Shown: piece by piece, positions 1 through 7,071 of the stretch | Numbering within the stretch: the first letter of the stretch is position 1 | How the letters are laid out: each line of letters begins with the position of its first letter | Assembly: GCA_017471125.1 (NCBI GenBank) | Contig: JAFUWR010000009.1 | Span: 1 to 21,275 of the forward strand | DNA length: 21,275 nucleotides | Reading direction: 5' to 3' | From: Clostridia bacterium | GTDB lineage: Bacteria > Bacillota > Clostridia > Christensenellales > Aristaeellaceae | Notes under the pieces: model-generated | What the model was told of the DNA's origin: nothing | Database searches by the model: none | What the model saw: only the letters and a program-made list of their open reading frames with translations | Program-made: the position numbers and the translations under genes

Positions 1-133
1 CCAGCGTGAACCCCAGGCCCCGGCAGACGCCCGCGATCAGGCTGTCCGCGATGAGCCGCCGCCGGTCGGGGCGCTCCACGCGCTCCAGGGCCTCGATCAG
101 CGCCGCGAACCGCGCCTCGTCCCGCTCCGTCAT
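1..133 (-). CDS. Partial DUF5665-like small protein, N-terminal part only
   Basis: The gene runs off the left edge of the window, so only the first 44 codons are seen. The start is an ATG at 131-133 (read on the minus strand) with a GGAGG eight bases upstream. The visible protein begins MTERDEARFAALIEALERVE, a charged helical stretch, then reaches a hydrophobic segment with the motif ...ADSLIAGVCRGLGFTL. An amphipathic helix followed by 'F/SLIAGxxRGLGF' leading into a membrane segment is what I associate with the DUF5665 family, small membrane proteins of unknown function found near the divIVA/ylm cluster in Clostridia. It is the last visible gene of the division operon, 145 bp after divIVA, with a palindromic repeat in the gap. 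The family assignment is tentative because the protein is truncated by the window. Confidence 0.55.
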   Translation of the reverse strand, partial: MTERDEARFAALIEALERVERPDRRRLIADSLIAGVCRGLGFTL

Positions 134-186
134 GATATGCACCTCCAAGAAGGAGGTTTGACGGAACGCGCCCGCGTTATGCAACA

Positions 187-264
187 GTAGGGGCGGCGTT
201 GCGCCGCCCGCCGCGTACCCATCCCTTGCGATCGTACCGGCGGGCGTCGAAACGGCGCCCCTAC
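187..264. repeat. 78-bp palindromic repeat element between divIVA and the DUF5665-like gene
   Basis: The outer ends are imperfect inverted repeats: GTAGGGGCGGCGTT at 187-200 and AACGGCGCCCCTAC at 251-264, with one mismatch. Inside the left end is a perfect 8-bp hairpin (GGGCGGCG 191-198, loop TTG, CGCCGCCC 202-209). The right-hand 14 bases recur exactly at 21181-21194 with similar flanking bases, so this is a dispersed element. In the transcript it would form a strong hairpin between two genes of one operon. No coding sequence is apparent in the gap 134-278. Confidence 0.7.
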
Positions 265-278
265 AATGTGTGTCGATG

Positions 279-827
279 TCAGATCAGGTCGGTCTTGTCC
301 TTCAGCACCGCGTTGCCGGCTTCCAGCAGGGAGCCGAAGTCGGCCTTGAACGCCTGGGCCGCGGCCTTGAGGGCGTCGTACTGCTGGGTCAGCGCCTCGA
401 GCCTGCCCTGGGCGCCGCCGGTGATCTTGTCGGCCTCGGCCTGGGCCTTGCTGAGGGTGTCGTCGGCGGTCTGCTGGGCCTCGGTCTTGATGCGGTCGGC
501 CTCGGCCTCGGCGTCGGACAGGGTCTGGTCCGCGATGCGCTGCGCGCCGATCATGGCCTCGCGCATGGACTTCTGCAGGTTGTCGAAGTAGCCCTTCTCG
601 TTGTAGTCGGGGGTCTTCTTCTCGGCCTCGATGGCGGCCTGCCGGGCGGTCTCCACGTCCGCCTCCAGCGCCGTCACCTGCTTGCCCAGCTCCAGGTTCT
701 CCCGCACCAGCGCGGCCAGCTGCTCCGCGATCTCATCGAGGAAGTCGTCGACCTCTTCGACATTGTAGCCGCCCTTGGCCTGGGTGGCGAATTCCTTCTC
801 CTGGATGTCCCTAACGCTGATTGCCAT
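279..827 (-). CDS. divIVA: DivIVA-family cell division / pole-organising protein
   Basis: 182 aa. The N-terminal DivIVA lipid-binding domain is clear: residues 5-12 VRDIQEKE, F13, then KGGYNVEEVDDFLD (18-31), the most conserved stretch of the family. The rest (about 35-165) is predicted coiled coil, rich in Ala, Glu and Gln. DivIVA binds negatively curved membrane at septa and poles and recruits division and cell wall proteins. The ATG at 825-827 has an AAAGGAG nine bases upstream. It sits in the conserved Firmicutes order sepF-yggT-ylmH-divIVA, all on the minus strand. The 90-bp gap before it (828-917) holds no recognisable promoter, so it is probably expressed from the upstream operon promoter. 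Confidence 0.93.
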   Translation of the reverse strand: MAISVRDIQEKEFATQAKGGYNVEEVDDFLDEIAEQLAALVRENLELGKQVTALEADVETARQAAIEAEKKTPDYNEKGYFDNLQKSMREAMIGAQRIADQTLSDAEAEADRIKTEAQQTADDTLSKAQAEADKITGGAQGRLEALTQQYDALKAAAQAFKADFGSLLEAGNAVLKDKTDLI

Positions 828-917
828 GTGGAATTACTCCTTTCATCGTCGCTGTCGTAATGGGTCTATGGTTCGACAATGCGGCCCCTGATTCCTGCCG
901 CGCAACGTTATTTTACA

Positions 918-1673
918 CTATTTACCGTATCGGAACAGGCTCATCACCAGCCGTCCCCGGCGGGACTGGCCCTGTATGGCCGCGACCTTCAGGCGGCCGT
1001 GGCCCCGGGCGGAGATGAGGCTGCCCTCGCCGACCTGGGCGTCGGTGTGGGTGTTCGGCACGTGGTCGAGCTTCACCAGCCCCGCGGCGATCAGCTTCTG
1101 CGCCTGGGCGCGGGACAGGTCGTAGCCCGCCGCCAGCACGGCGTCCAGCCGCGGCTGCTGCACGGTGACGCGCACCTCCCGGCCCTCGGGCGGGGCGATG
1201 TCGGGCACCTCGTCCGCGACGGTCACCTTCACCGCCGCACGGCCCGCGCTCTCCAGGGACGCGGCGATGTAGGACGCCATCTCCCGGGTGGCGAACAGCA
1301 CCGCGCAGGGCGCGCCCTGCCACGTGGCCAGGGCGATGTCGCCGGTGGCCTCCCGGTCGATGCCCAGGCCCAGCACCGCGCCCAGCAGGTCCCGGTGGGC
1401 GGGGTGGGCGAACTTCGGGTTCCAGGCGATGCGGAGCGCCTGCATCGGCCATTCACTGTCCCCGGGCGGGTCCGTATCGTAGAACGCGGCCATGACGCGC
1501 TCGGCGTCGGGATAGCCGCCGTAGAGCCGGTACTGCGCCCGCTGCCGCCCCGCGGCCTGCCGGACGGCGTCTGTGAGCGCCGGGTCGATGAACCGGGTGA
1601 ACTGGGTCACGCCCGTCCGAGCCGCCCGCGCCGCCAGCTCCTCCAGGCGCTTGAGCTCGAGATCGTTCTCCAT
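918..1673 (-). CDS. ylmH: YlmH, RNA-binding S4-domain protein
   Basis: 251 aa. The N-terminal part carries the YlmH core with AHPAHRDLLGAVLGLGIDRE (residues 89-108) followed by TGDI. The C-terminal S4 RNA-binding domain covers about residues 175-240 (RLDAVLAAGYDLSRAQAQKL, then AGLVKLDH). YlmH family members bind RNA; the B. subtilis protein acts on ribosomes with an obstructed nascent-chain complex. The open frame extends upstream to 1910, but the start chosen is the ATG at 1671-1673 (MENDLELKRLEELAARA): it shares one base with the yggT stop codon (TGATG), which implies translational coupling, and the longer frame would lie entirely inside yggT. No good Shine-Dalgarno is visible. Confidence 0.9.
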   Translation of the reverse strand: MENDLELKRLEELAARAARTGVTQFTRFIDPALTDAVRQAAGRQRAQYRLYGGYPDAERVMAAFYDTDPPGDSEWPMQALRIAWNPKFAHPAHRDLLGAVLGLGIDREATGDIALATWQGAPCAVLFATREMASYIAASLESAGRAAVKVTVADEVPDIAPPEGREVRVTVQQPRLDAVLAAGYDLSRAQAQKLIAAGLVKLDHVPNTHTDAQVGEGSLISARGHGRLKVAAIQGQSRRGRLVMSLFRYGK

Positions 1674-1966
1674 CAGAACACCCGGAGCGCCAGCAGCCGG
1701 TACAGCACCCACCACAGCCGCTGCAGGATCTGTATGCCCAGTATGGCGAACAGGCAGGTGAAGTCGATGGGGGCGTTGAAGTAGCGCGACATCTTCATGG
1801 ACAGCTTCTGGAACGGCGACACGAAGGGCTGTATGAACTGCCTGAGCAGGTAGAAGGCCCTGAACCTGGGCTGGAACCAGCTCAGCACGCAGTAGATCAC
1901 GATGGCCCACTCGATGATCGAGAGGAACATCGACACCGCGCGAAACACGGTGTAGAGACTGAGCAC
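1673..1966 (-). CDS. yggT: YggT/YlmG-family membrane protein
   Basis: 97 aa integral membrane protein with two hydrophobic segments (about residues 8-30 and 68-90) and the family motif between them: VLSWFQPR, then FIQPFVSPFQKL. YggT/YlmG proteins are found beside sepF across Firmicutes, Actinobacteria and cyanobacteria and are tied to division or membrane organisation; the exact biochemical role is unknown. The start is a GTG at 1964-1966, preceded by AAGGGGGGATACAA, a strong ribosome binding site. It lies 21 bp after sepF and its stop overlaps the ylmH start by one base. Confidence 0.9.
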   Translation of the reverse strand: MLSLYTVFRAVSMFLSIIEWAIVIYCVLSWFQPRFRAFYLLRQFIQPFVSPFQKLSMKMSRYFNAPIDFTCLFAILGIQILQRLWWVLYRLLALRVF

Positions 1967-1987
1967 TTGTATCCCCCCTTTTGGTCG

Positions 1988-2713
1988 TCAGCGGAAGCCC
2001 CGCTCCACGTCGTAGGCGTCGTTGACCTCCACGGACATGGGCGCGACGAGGTAGGTCTTGTCGGAGGCCTTGCGGATGGAGGCGTGGAGGGCGAACACCG
2101 CGCCGGACAGGGTGTCCACGGCCCGCTGGAACAGCCGGCCGTCCAGCTCGTCCATGGTCAGCACCACGGTGTTGTTGGCGATGAGCTGGTCGATGACCTC
2201 GCAGCAGTCCTCCAGGGAGTGCAGCGAGTACATCACCGTGCGGGAGCGCTGGCTGACCCGCATCCGGGGCTGCTGCTGGGTCCGGGCCTGGGGCAGGCTG
2301 CTGCTCTGGCGGCGCTCCTGGGTCTCCGAGAATCGGCTGGAGGTCCGAGCCGTCTGGCGCGGGGCGTAGTCGTCCCCGCCGTCGTCGAACCGGGACGCCG
2401 TGCGGCGCGGCTCGGCGTAGTCGTCGTACCCGGCCGGGTCGCGGTCGTCATAGGTCGAACGGCTGCGGGCGGTCCGGTCGTCGAAGCGGCTGGCGCGGGG
2501 CTCCGGCAGGCTGCGGCGCTGGGACTGGCGGGCGCTGGAGGTCGAACGGCTGGCCGACGCCTGCCGCTGGGACCGCGCCGGGGTGTAGGCCGCCTGGCGG
2601 CCATAGTTGCCGTTCTGATACTCCTCGCCGTAGGTGTCCCGGGAATCCCCGTCGTCCACCAGGCCGATAAAGTTCAACAGTCGATTGAAAGCGCCCGATT
2701 TGTTCCGCGCCAT
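1988..2713 (-). CDS. sepF: SepF, FtsZ-anchoring division protein
   Basis: 241 aa, longer than the roughly 150 aa of B. subtilis SepF because of a long linker. The N-terminal 20 residues (MARNKSGAFNRLLNFIGLVD) form the expected amphipathic membrane-targeting helix. The C-terminal SepF core is at about residues 157-240 (SRTVMYSLHSLEDCCEVIDQ ... NNTVVLTMDELDG ... GAVFALHASIRKASDKTYLV). Between them, residues 25-155 are a low-complexity Arg/Ser/Gln/Asp-rich linker with three copies of an SRFDD-like motif (75-79, 107-111, 126-130). SepF polymerises and tethers FtsZ to the membrane. The ATG at 2711-2713 follows GGGAGG by eight bases. It is in operon with yggS and yggT. Confidence 0.94.
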   Translation of the reverse strand: MARNKSGAFNRLLNFIGLVDDGDSRDTYGEEYQNGNYGRQAAYTPARSQRQASASRSTSSARQSQRRSLPEPRASRFDDRTARSRSTYDDRDPAGYDDYAEPRRTASRFDDGGDDYAPRQTARTSSRFSETQERRQSSSLPQARTQQQPRMRVSQRSRTVMYSLHSLEDCCEVIDQLIANNTVVLTMDELDGRLFQRAVDTLSGAVFALHASIRKASDKTYLVAPMSVEVNDAYDVERGFR

Positions 2714-2770
2714 TGGATCTCCCTCCCGAAGCTGCTATGCAAAGTCACTGTATGGCCACCGTCGGGGGCC

Positions 2771-3460
2771 TTATTTATAGTTCCGCGCGCCGAACAGCGC
2801 CCGGCCCAGGCGCACCATCGTCGCGCCCTCCTGGGCCGCCACCAGGCAGTCGTCGGACATGCCCATGGACAGCGTGTCCATGCGGACGTTGGGGATGTCC
2901 ATGTCCCGAAGCCGGTCGAACCAGGCCCGCATCCGCCGGAAGTAGCCCCGCACGTCCTCGGGGTCGTCGGCGATGGGCATGATGGCCATGAGGCCCTCGA
3001 CCCTCAGCCCCTGCATCCCCGAGAGCCGCTTTATGAAGGGCAGGAGCTGCTCCTCGTCGATGCCGGCCTTCTGGGGCTCCCTCGCGATGTTCACCTGCAC
3101 CAGCACCGGCATGACCCGGCCCGCGGCCACGGCGCGGCGGTCGATCTCGTCGGCCAGGGCGTCGCGGTCCACCGACTGTATCATGTCCACCTTGTCGATG
3201 ATGTATTTCACCTTGTTGGTCTGCAACTGCCCGATCAGGTGGAGCTTGTAGCGGGGGTCGAGCCGGTCGAGCTTCCCAAGGAGCTCCTGCACACGGTTCT
3301 CGCCCAGCACGCGGATGCCGCCGTCCCAGGCCAGGTTGATGGTCTCCGGGTCGACGGTCTTGCTGACGCCGCAGATCTCCGCCCCGCCCCATTTGGAGGA
3401 GGCGTCCGCGACGCGCTCCCGCCATTCGGCTATGTTTTGAAGTATCGTTTCACGATCCAC
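2771..3460 (-). CDS. yggS: YggS-family pyridoxal-phosphate homeostasis protein
   Basis: 229 aa, the usual size. It is a single-domain PLP-binding TIM barrel resembling the N-terminal domain of alanine racemase. Visible signatures are GVSKTVDPETI with the PLP-binding lysine at K34, the GENRVQEL motif, HLIGQLQTNKVKYI, and the C-terminal LSMGMSDDCLVAAQEGATMV with VRLGRALFG. The family lacks racemase activity and buffers PLP levels. The start is a GTG at 3458-3460, preceded by AGAGG eight bases upstream. Position next to sepF is the classical arrangement. Confidence 0.94.
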   Translation of the reverse strand: MDRETILQNIAEWRERVADASSKWGGAEICGVSKTVDPETINLAWDGGIRVLGENRVQELLGKLDRLDPRYKLHLIGQLQTNKVKYIIDKVDMIQSVDRDALADEIDRRAVAAGRVMPVLVQVNIAREPQKAGIDEEQLLPFIKRLSGMQGLRVEGLMAIMPIADDPEDVRGYFRRMRAWFDRLRDMDIPNVRMDTLSMGMSDDCLVAAQEGATMVRLGRALFGARNYK

Positions 3461-3480
3461 GTTTCGTTACCTCTTCATCA

Positions 3481-3564
3481 ATGGGGAATTGGGAATGGGG
3501 AATGGGGAATGAAATGCTGTGGGAAGGTAACTTGATTCCCCATTCCCAATTCCCCATTCCACAT
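3481..3564. repeat. Heptamer-repeat locus 1: facing arrays of GGGGAAT-type units
   Basis: Left array: ATGGGGA, ATTGGGA, ATGGGGA, ATGGGGA at 3481-3508. Right array on the opposite strand: TCCCCAT, TCCCAAT, TCCCCAT, TCCACAT at 3537-3564. The two arms are perfectly complementary over about 24 bases (3480-3503 with 3535-3558), enclosing a 31-base core. The second unit of the left array differs from the others by one base (G to T), and the copy in the right arm keeps this variant. The right end touches the stop codon of the adaptor gene (TAA, 3564-3566). The locus fills the yggS/adaptor gap inside the operon and would fold into a long hairpin in the mRNA. Confidence 0.85.
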
Positions 3565-4748
3565 TATTTGATAAGTACCTGTTGTCCCAGCTCCAGCGAC
3601 CCCTCCAGCACGGGCTGGATCATAGCGATGCGGCCGGAGGTGGAGAGCACCTCGACGGGCACGAAGGTGCCGCCGGGCACGTCGTAGACCCAGACGCCCA
3701 TCTGCCCGTTGTCGTTGTACAGGGCCTCGGTGCGCACGGACAGGCCGGTCAGCGTGATGCTGAACTGGGCGCGGCCGGTGCGGCGGTAGATCAGCGGGCC
3801 GACGGGGTCGTTGACCTGGAACACGGCCAGGGTGACGCCGCTGTCCTTCTGGACGCTGGTGACGGCGGCGGAGAAGGACAGGTCCTCGAAGCCCTCGAGC
3901 ATCATGTAGTAGTTGTCCTGGCCCACCATGGGGGTCCAGTTGTTGCCCTCGATCAGCGTCGCCACGTACCACTTGTCCTGGTCCACGATGCGGCAGATGC
4001 CGTGCTGCCGGGTGTCCTGGGTGGTGGCGAGGGCTTGACCGGCCAGCACGCCGCGCACCTCCTGGATGGTCAGCGTGTCCAGCGTGGCGGGGGTCAGGTC
4101 GTTCTCGTAGCCGTCCAGGTAGAAGGACACCACGCCGTCCCGGTCCGCGTTGGACACCTTGCGCCAGGACTGGATGCTGGTCATCCGGGCGTTCTCTTCC
4201 TCATATAATTTGGTCAGCTTGTTGTCGCCGCGCTTGTTCTGCCGAAGGTACTCCTGCCGCTTCACCATGGCGGTCTCCAATTGCCGGGTGACGGTGGAGA
4301 GGTTTCCCGCGGTCTGGTGGGTCACCAGGTTCTTGAACTCCATCGCCATCGCGTCCACCACCTGGTCCAGGCGGTTCAGGTCCGCGTCCACGATGTTGTT
4401 CAAAAGCTGCTTGTGGTACGCCTGGATGTTCGACCGGGTGGTCTCCAGGTTGGTCAGCAGGCTCTCGGAGTAGCCCGTGGTGTACAGGTTCGCCACCACG
4501 TCCCCGGACCGCACCAGCGTGTCCTCCGGGGCGATGTACTCCACCCGGGCGGTGGAGTCCGATTCGATCACGTGCTCGTCGCGGATGATGACGCAGTCCA
4601 CCATCTGCACCTGCGAGGCGTTGGCCATCATGATCTGCGTCACCTTCGGCCCCCCGAACAGCAGCGGCCTCAACAGCAGGAACGCGGCCACCAGCAGGAT
4701 CGCCAGGAAGATGAAAAACCTGCCGGTCACTCTTCTCCTCTTGCGCAT
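3564..4748 (-). CDS. HlyD-like membrane-anchored adaptor protein of the division cluster
   Basis: 394 aa. A basic N-terminus (MRKRRR) precedes a single membrane segment at about residues 10-30 (FFIFLAILLVAAFLLLRPLL), so the bulk is extracytoplasmic. Residues 45-95 resemble a lipoyl/barrel-sandwich half domain (ARVEYIAPEDTLVRSGDVVA), 95-175 are predicted coiled coil, and the C-terminal part (from about 285) is beta-rich and resembles the second barrel half of HlyD/RND adaptors. Such proteins are commonly annotated as HlyD-family periplasmic adaptors at the head of the yggS-sepF cluster in Clostridia. No export ATPase or RND pump is next to it, so the partner is unknown; a role at the division site is an inference from context. 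The ATG at 4746-4748 has GGAG eight bases upstream. Confidence 0.8.
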   Translation of the reverse strand: MRKRRRVTGRFFIFLAILLVAAFLLLRPLLFGGPKVTQIMMANASQVQMVDCVIIRDEHVIESDSTARVEYIAPEDTLVRSGDVVANLYTTGYSESLLTNLETTRSNIQAYHKQLLNNIVDADLNRLDQVVDAMAMEFKNLVTHQTAGNLSTVTRQLETAMVKRQEYLRQNKRGDNKLTKLYEEENARMTSIQSWRKVSNADRDGVVSFYLDGYENDLTPATLDTLTIQEVRGVLAGQALATTQDTRQHGICRIVDQDKWYVATLIEGNNWTPMVGQDNYYMMLEGFEDLSFSAAVTSVQKDSGVTLAVFQVNDPVGPLIYRRTGRAQFSITLTGLSVRTEALYNDNGQMGVWVYDVPGGTFVPVEVLSTSGRIAMIQPVLEGSLELGQQVLIK

Positions 4749-4837
4749 AGCTCACGCTCCGTTCGTCCAGAATACCCGGGGACGCCCCCGCCGCGGGATC
4801 GACATGACATGCCTATGGTATGAACATGGTATTCTAT

Positions 4838-4866
4838 ATTATACGCCACATTTTGCTTCGTTGCAA
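4838..4866 (-). promoter_or_regulatory. Promoter of the adaptor-yggS-sepF-divIVA operon
   Basis: Read on the minus strand: -35 TTGCAA (4861-4866), 17-bp spacer, -10 TATAAT (4838-4843). It points toward the adaptor gene and is back to back with the lgt promoter. It is the only convincing promoter seen for the seven minus-strand genes. Confidence 0.72.
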
Positions 4867-4876
4867 TCCGCTTATG

Positions 4877-4906
4877 TTGACTTTTTCGTGCCATTGAGAT
4901 TATAAT
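4877..4906 (+). promoter_or_regulatory. Promoter of lgt
   Basis: -35 TTGACT (4877-4882), 18-bp spacer, -10 TATAAT (4901-4906). The expected transcription start is near 4913, which excludes the longer lgt frame starting at 4905 and supports the ATG at 4950. Confidence 0.78.
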
Positions 4907-4949
4907 GTCAATACTGTTCGCCCATTTTATTTCAGGAGGAAATGCAAAC

Positions 4950-5723
4950 ATGGCACCAGACCCGGTATTCATGACCATCGGCAATCTAACCATCCGCTGG
5001 TACGGCCTGTTGATCGCCGTGGGCATCGGCCTGGCAATCGGGCTGGCGATGGCGCGGGAGCGGCGGTACGGCCTGCCCCGGGACACGGTGGTGGACCTGG
5101 CGCTGTGCGGGGTGCCGTCGGCCATCGTGGGGGCGCGGCTCTACTACGTGCTGTTCTCCTGGAGGACCTACGCGGACGACCCCATCCGCGCCCTGTACGT
5201 CTGGGAGGGCGGCCTGGCCATCTACGGCGGCATACTGGGCGGGCTCATAGCGGGGCTGATCTACGCGAAGGTGAAGAGGCTCAACTTCCTGACCCTCTGC
5301 GACCTGGTCGCGCCGTGCTTCGCGCTGGGGCAGGCCATCGGCCGGTGGGGGAACTTCTTCAACCAGGAGGCCTACGGCGTGGCGGTGACCGCCGGGTGGA
5401 TGAAGCGCTTCCCGCTGGCGGTGTTCATCGAGGCGGACGGCCAGTGGCACTGCGCCACCTTCTTCTACGAATCGGCCTGGTGTTTCTTGGTGATGCTGTT
5501 TTTGCTGTGGGCGGAGCGGCGCGGCTGGTTCAAGCGTCCGGGCGACGGCTTCTTCACCTACGTGCTGCTCTACGCCTTCGAGCGGATGCTGGTGGAGGGC
5601 CTGCGCACGGACAGCCTGTATTTAGGCCCCGTCCGCGTGTCCCAGGCGCTGAGCGCCTGCGCGTTCGTCACCTGCGCGGTCATATTATCGGTAAGAAGGC
5701 ATGAAAAGCCCGCGGCGCGCTGA
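4950..5723 (+). CDS. lgt: Prolipoprotein diacylglyceryl transferase
   Basis: 257 aa polytopic membrane enzyme. It transfers diacylglycerol from phosphatidylglycerol to the lipobox cysteine of prolipoproteins, the first step of lipoprotein maturation. The Lgt signature GRWGNFFNQEAYG is at residues 131-143. Other family landmarks are NLTIRWYGLLIAVG (12-25), VWEGGLAIYGGILGG (84-98), FFYESAW (171-177) and RMLVEGLRTDSLYLG (212-226). The frame is open from 4905, but the ATG at 4950 is chosen because AGGAGG lies ten bases upstream and the first frame start overlaps the -10 box. It is transcribed divergently from the division operon and ends inside the loop of a strong hairpin. Confidence 0.96.
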   Translation: MAPDPVFMTIGNLTIRWYGLLIAVGIGLAIGLAMARERRYGLPRDTVVDLALCGVPSAIVGARLYYVLFSWRTYADDPIRALYVWEGGLAIYGGILGGLIAGLIYAKVKRLNFLTLCDLVAPCFALGQAIGRWGNFFNQEAYGVAVTAGWMKRFPLAVFIEADGQWHCATFFYESAWCFLVMLFLLWAERRGWFKRPGDGFFTYVLLYAFERMLVEGLRTDSLYLGPVRVSQALSACAFVTCAVILSVRRHEKPAAR

Positions 5724-5734
5724 CGCGCCGCGGG
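5709..5734. terminator. Bidirectional hairpin between lgt and the aldolase gene
   Basis: Perfect 11-bp GC stem (CCCGCGGCGCG 5709-5719; complement 5724-5734) with a CTGA loop that contains the lgt stop codon. It lies between convergent genes. The downstream T-run on the plus strand is poor (TCGATCATTTT) and the minus-strand one (GGCTTTTCAT) is short, so it may be a weak intrinsic terminator or a 3'-end stabiliser. Confidence 0.65.
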
Positions 5735-5743
5735 TCGATCATT

Positions 5744-7036
5744 TTAGTCCTCCAGGTTGAACGCCTTCTCGATGGCCTTGACCTCGTCGTCGGTGATGTA
5801 GACCACCTCGCCGATGTCCTTGGCGGCGATCATGGCGGCGGCGGAGTATTCCAGCACCTCGAGCCGGTCGTAGGCGTTGAGCAGGGAAGCGCCGGTGACG
5901 ATGACGCACTGGTTGTTGACGATGACCACGGGATGCTTCTTGTCGAAGATCCTCGCGGTGCCCTCGATGTCCAGGCGGCTGGCGGCGTAGGGCACGCGCA
6001 CCACGTCTCTAAGGCTGATGTAGCTCTCGGGGATGAGGCGGGAATCGAAGTCCGCGTCGGTGACGGCGAAGGACATGATGGCCGGGGGATGGGCGATGAT
6101 GACGGCGTTCACGTCCTCGTGGGTCTTGAAGATCTCCTCAAGGAGCCGCGCCGCGCGGCTGGGGCGCTTGCCCATCTCGCGCATGCCGTGCTTGATGTGG
6201 ACGATGTCCTCGGGCTCCAGGTACTTCCGGTCCTTGTTGTAGGGCGTGGTCAGGAAGCTGCCGTCGGAGAGGCGCATGGCGAAGGTGCCCTGGGTGGAGG
6301 TGAACAGCCGCTGGTCGTAGGAGCGGTGGATCAGCTCGCACAGGTCGCGCCGGCCCGCGCACTCCTCGGAGGAGATGCTGCCGGGGATGTACTCGTCCAG
6401 GTTCGGGGAGGTGATGGAGCGGTCGATGTCGATCTGCTCCTCGGTCAGCGTCCGGGCCTTGCCCAGCTTGGCGGCGTCGATCTCGAGCCGGCCGCAGAAG
6501 TCCAGCGTCTCAAAGGCCATGAACGCCGAGAACAGGTCCTTGTGGCCGATGACCACGCCGTGGTTCTCCATCATGACCGTGTTGAAGCCCTTCTCGAACT
6601 CGTCGGCGATGTACTCGCCCAGCTTGGCCGAGCCCGGCACCTCGTACTTGGCGTAGGTCACCCTGCCGCAGACCTCCGAGGCGTTGGGGATCAGCGCCGT
6701 GTTCGGCAGCTTGCGGGCCAGCGAGAAGGCCACCAGCGTCGGGGGATGGGCGTGCAGGATCGCCTTCAGGTCCGGGCGGCGGCGGTAGATCTCCTTGTGG
6801 AAGGGCAGCTCCACCGAGGGGCGGTGGGGGCCGATCACCGTGCCGTCGGGCTTCACCTGGCACATGTCGGCACGGCGCAGGTTGCCCTTGTCGATGCCCG
6901 AGGGCGTGATCCAGATGTCGCCGTTCTCGTCCCGGATGGACAGGTTGCCGCCCGACATGGTGGTCATGCCGTATTGGTAGATGCGGGAGATGATCAGCAC
7001 CAGTTGGTCGGCGGGGTGCATCAGTTCAAAGCGCAT
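5744..7036 (-). CDS. Tandem-domain class II aldolase/adducin-family protein
   Basis: 430 aa, about twice a single class II aldolase domain. Domain 1 (about residues 1-205) has the full metal and catalytic set: SGGN (28-31), TPSGIDKG (44-51), catalytic-type E76, HAHPP with H95 and H97, and ENHG with H159. Domain 2 (about 225-425) has the same fold markers (TPYNKD, AHPPA, VNNQCVIVTG) but two of three zinc ligands are replaced: the first His of HAH is I314 and the NHG His is N375. Domain 1 is therefore probably the catalytic unit, with domain 2 structural or regulatory. The family includes fuculose/rhamnulose-phosphate aldolases and ribulose-phosphate epimerases; substrate is not determinable here. 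The frame is open to 7495, but ATG 7034-7036 has AAAGGAGG ten bases upstream and follows the GreA-like gene by 35 bp. Confidence 0.85.
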   Translation of the reverse strand: MRFELMHPADQLVLIISRIYQYGMTTMSGGNLSIRDENGDIWITPSGIDKGNLRRADMCQVKPDGTVIGPHRPSVELPFHKEIYRRRPDLKAILHAHPPTLVAFSLARKLPNTALIPNASEVCGRVTYAKYEVPGSAKLGEYIADEFEKGFNTVMMENHGVVIGHKDLFSAFMAFETLDFCGRLEIDAAKLGKARTLTEEQIDIDRSITSPNLDEYIPGSISSEECAGRRDLCELIHRSYDQRLFTSTQGTFAMRLSDGSFLTTPYNKDRKYLEPEDIVHIKHGMREMGKRPSRAARLLEEIFKTHEDVNAVIIAHPPAIMSFAVTDADFDSRLIPESYISLRDVVRVPYAASRLDIEGTARIFDKKHPVVIVNNQCVIVTGASLLNAYDRLEVLEYSAAAMIAAKDIGEVVYITDDEVKAIEKAFNLED

Positions 7037-7071
7037 GTAGTGAGTACCTCCTTTGGGTCGGTCAGGGGTTA

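Noticed and set aside
879..3535. Long plus-strand open frames opposite ylmH, sepF and yggS
   Set aside because: High GC suppresses stop codons; the predicted products are His/Gly/Val-rich antisense translations, and the minus-strand genes are unambiguous.
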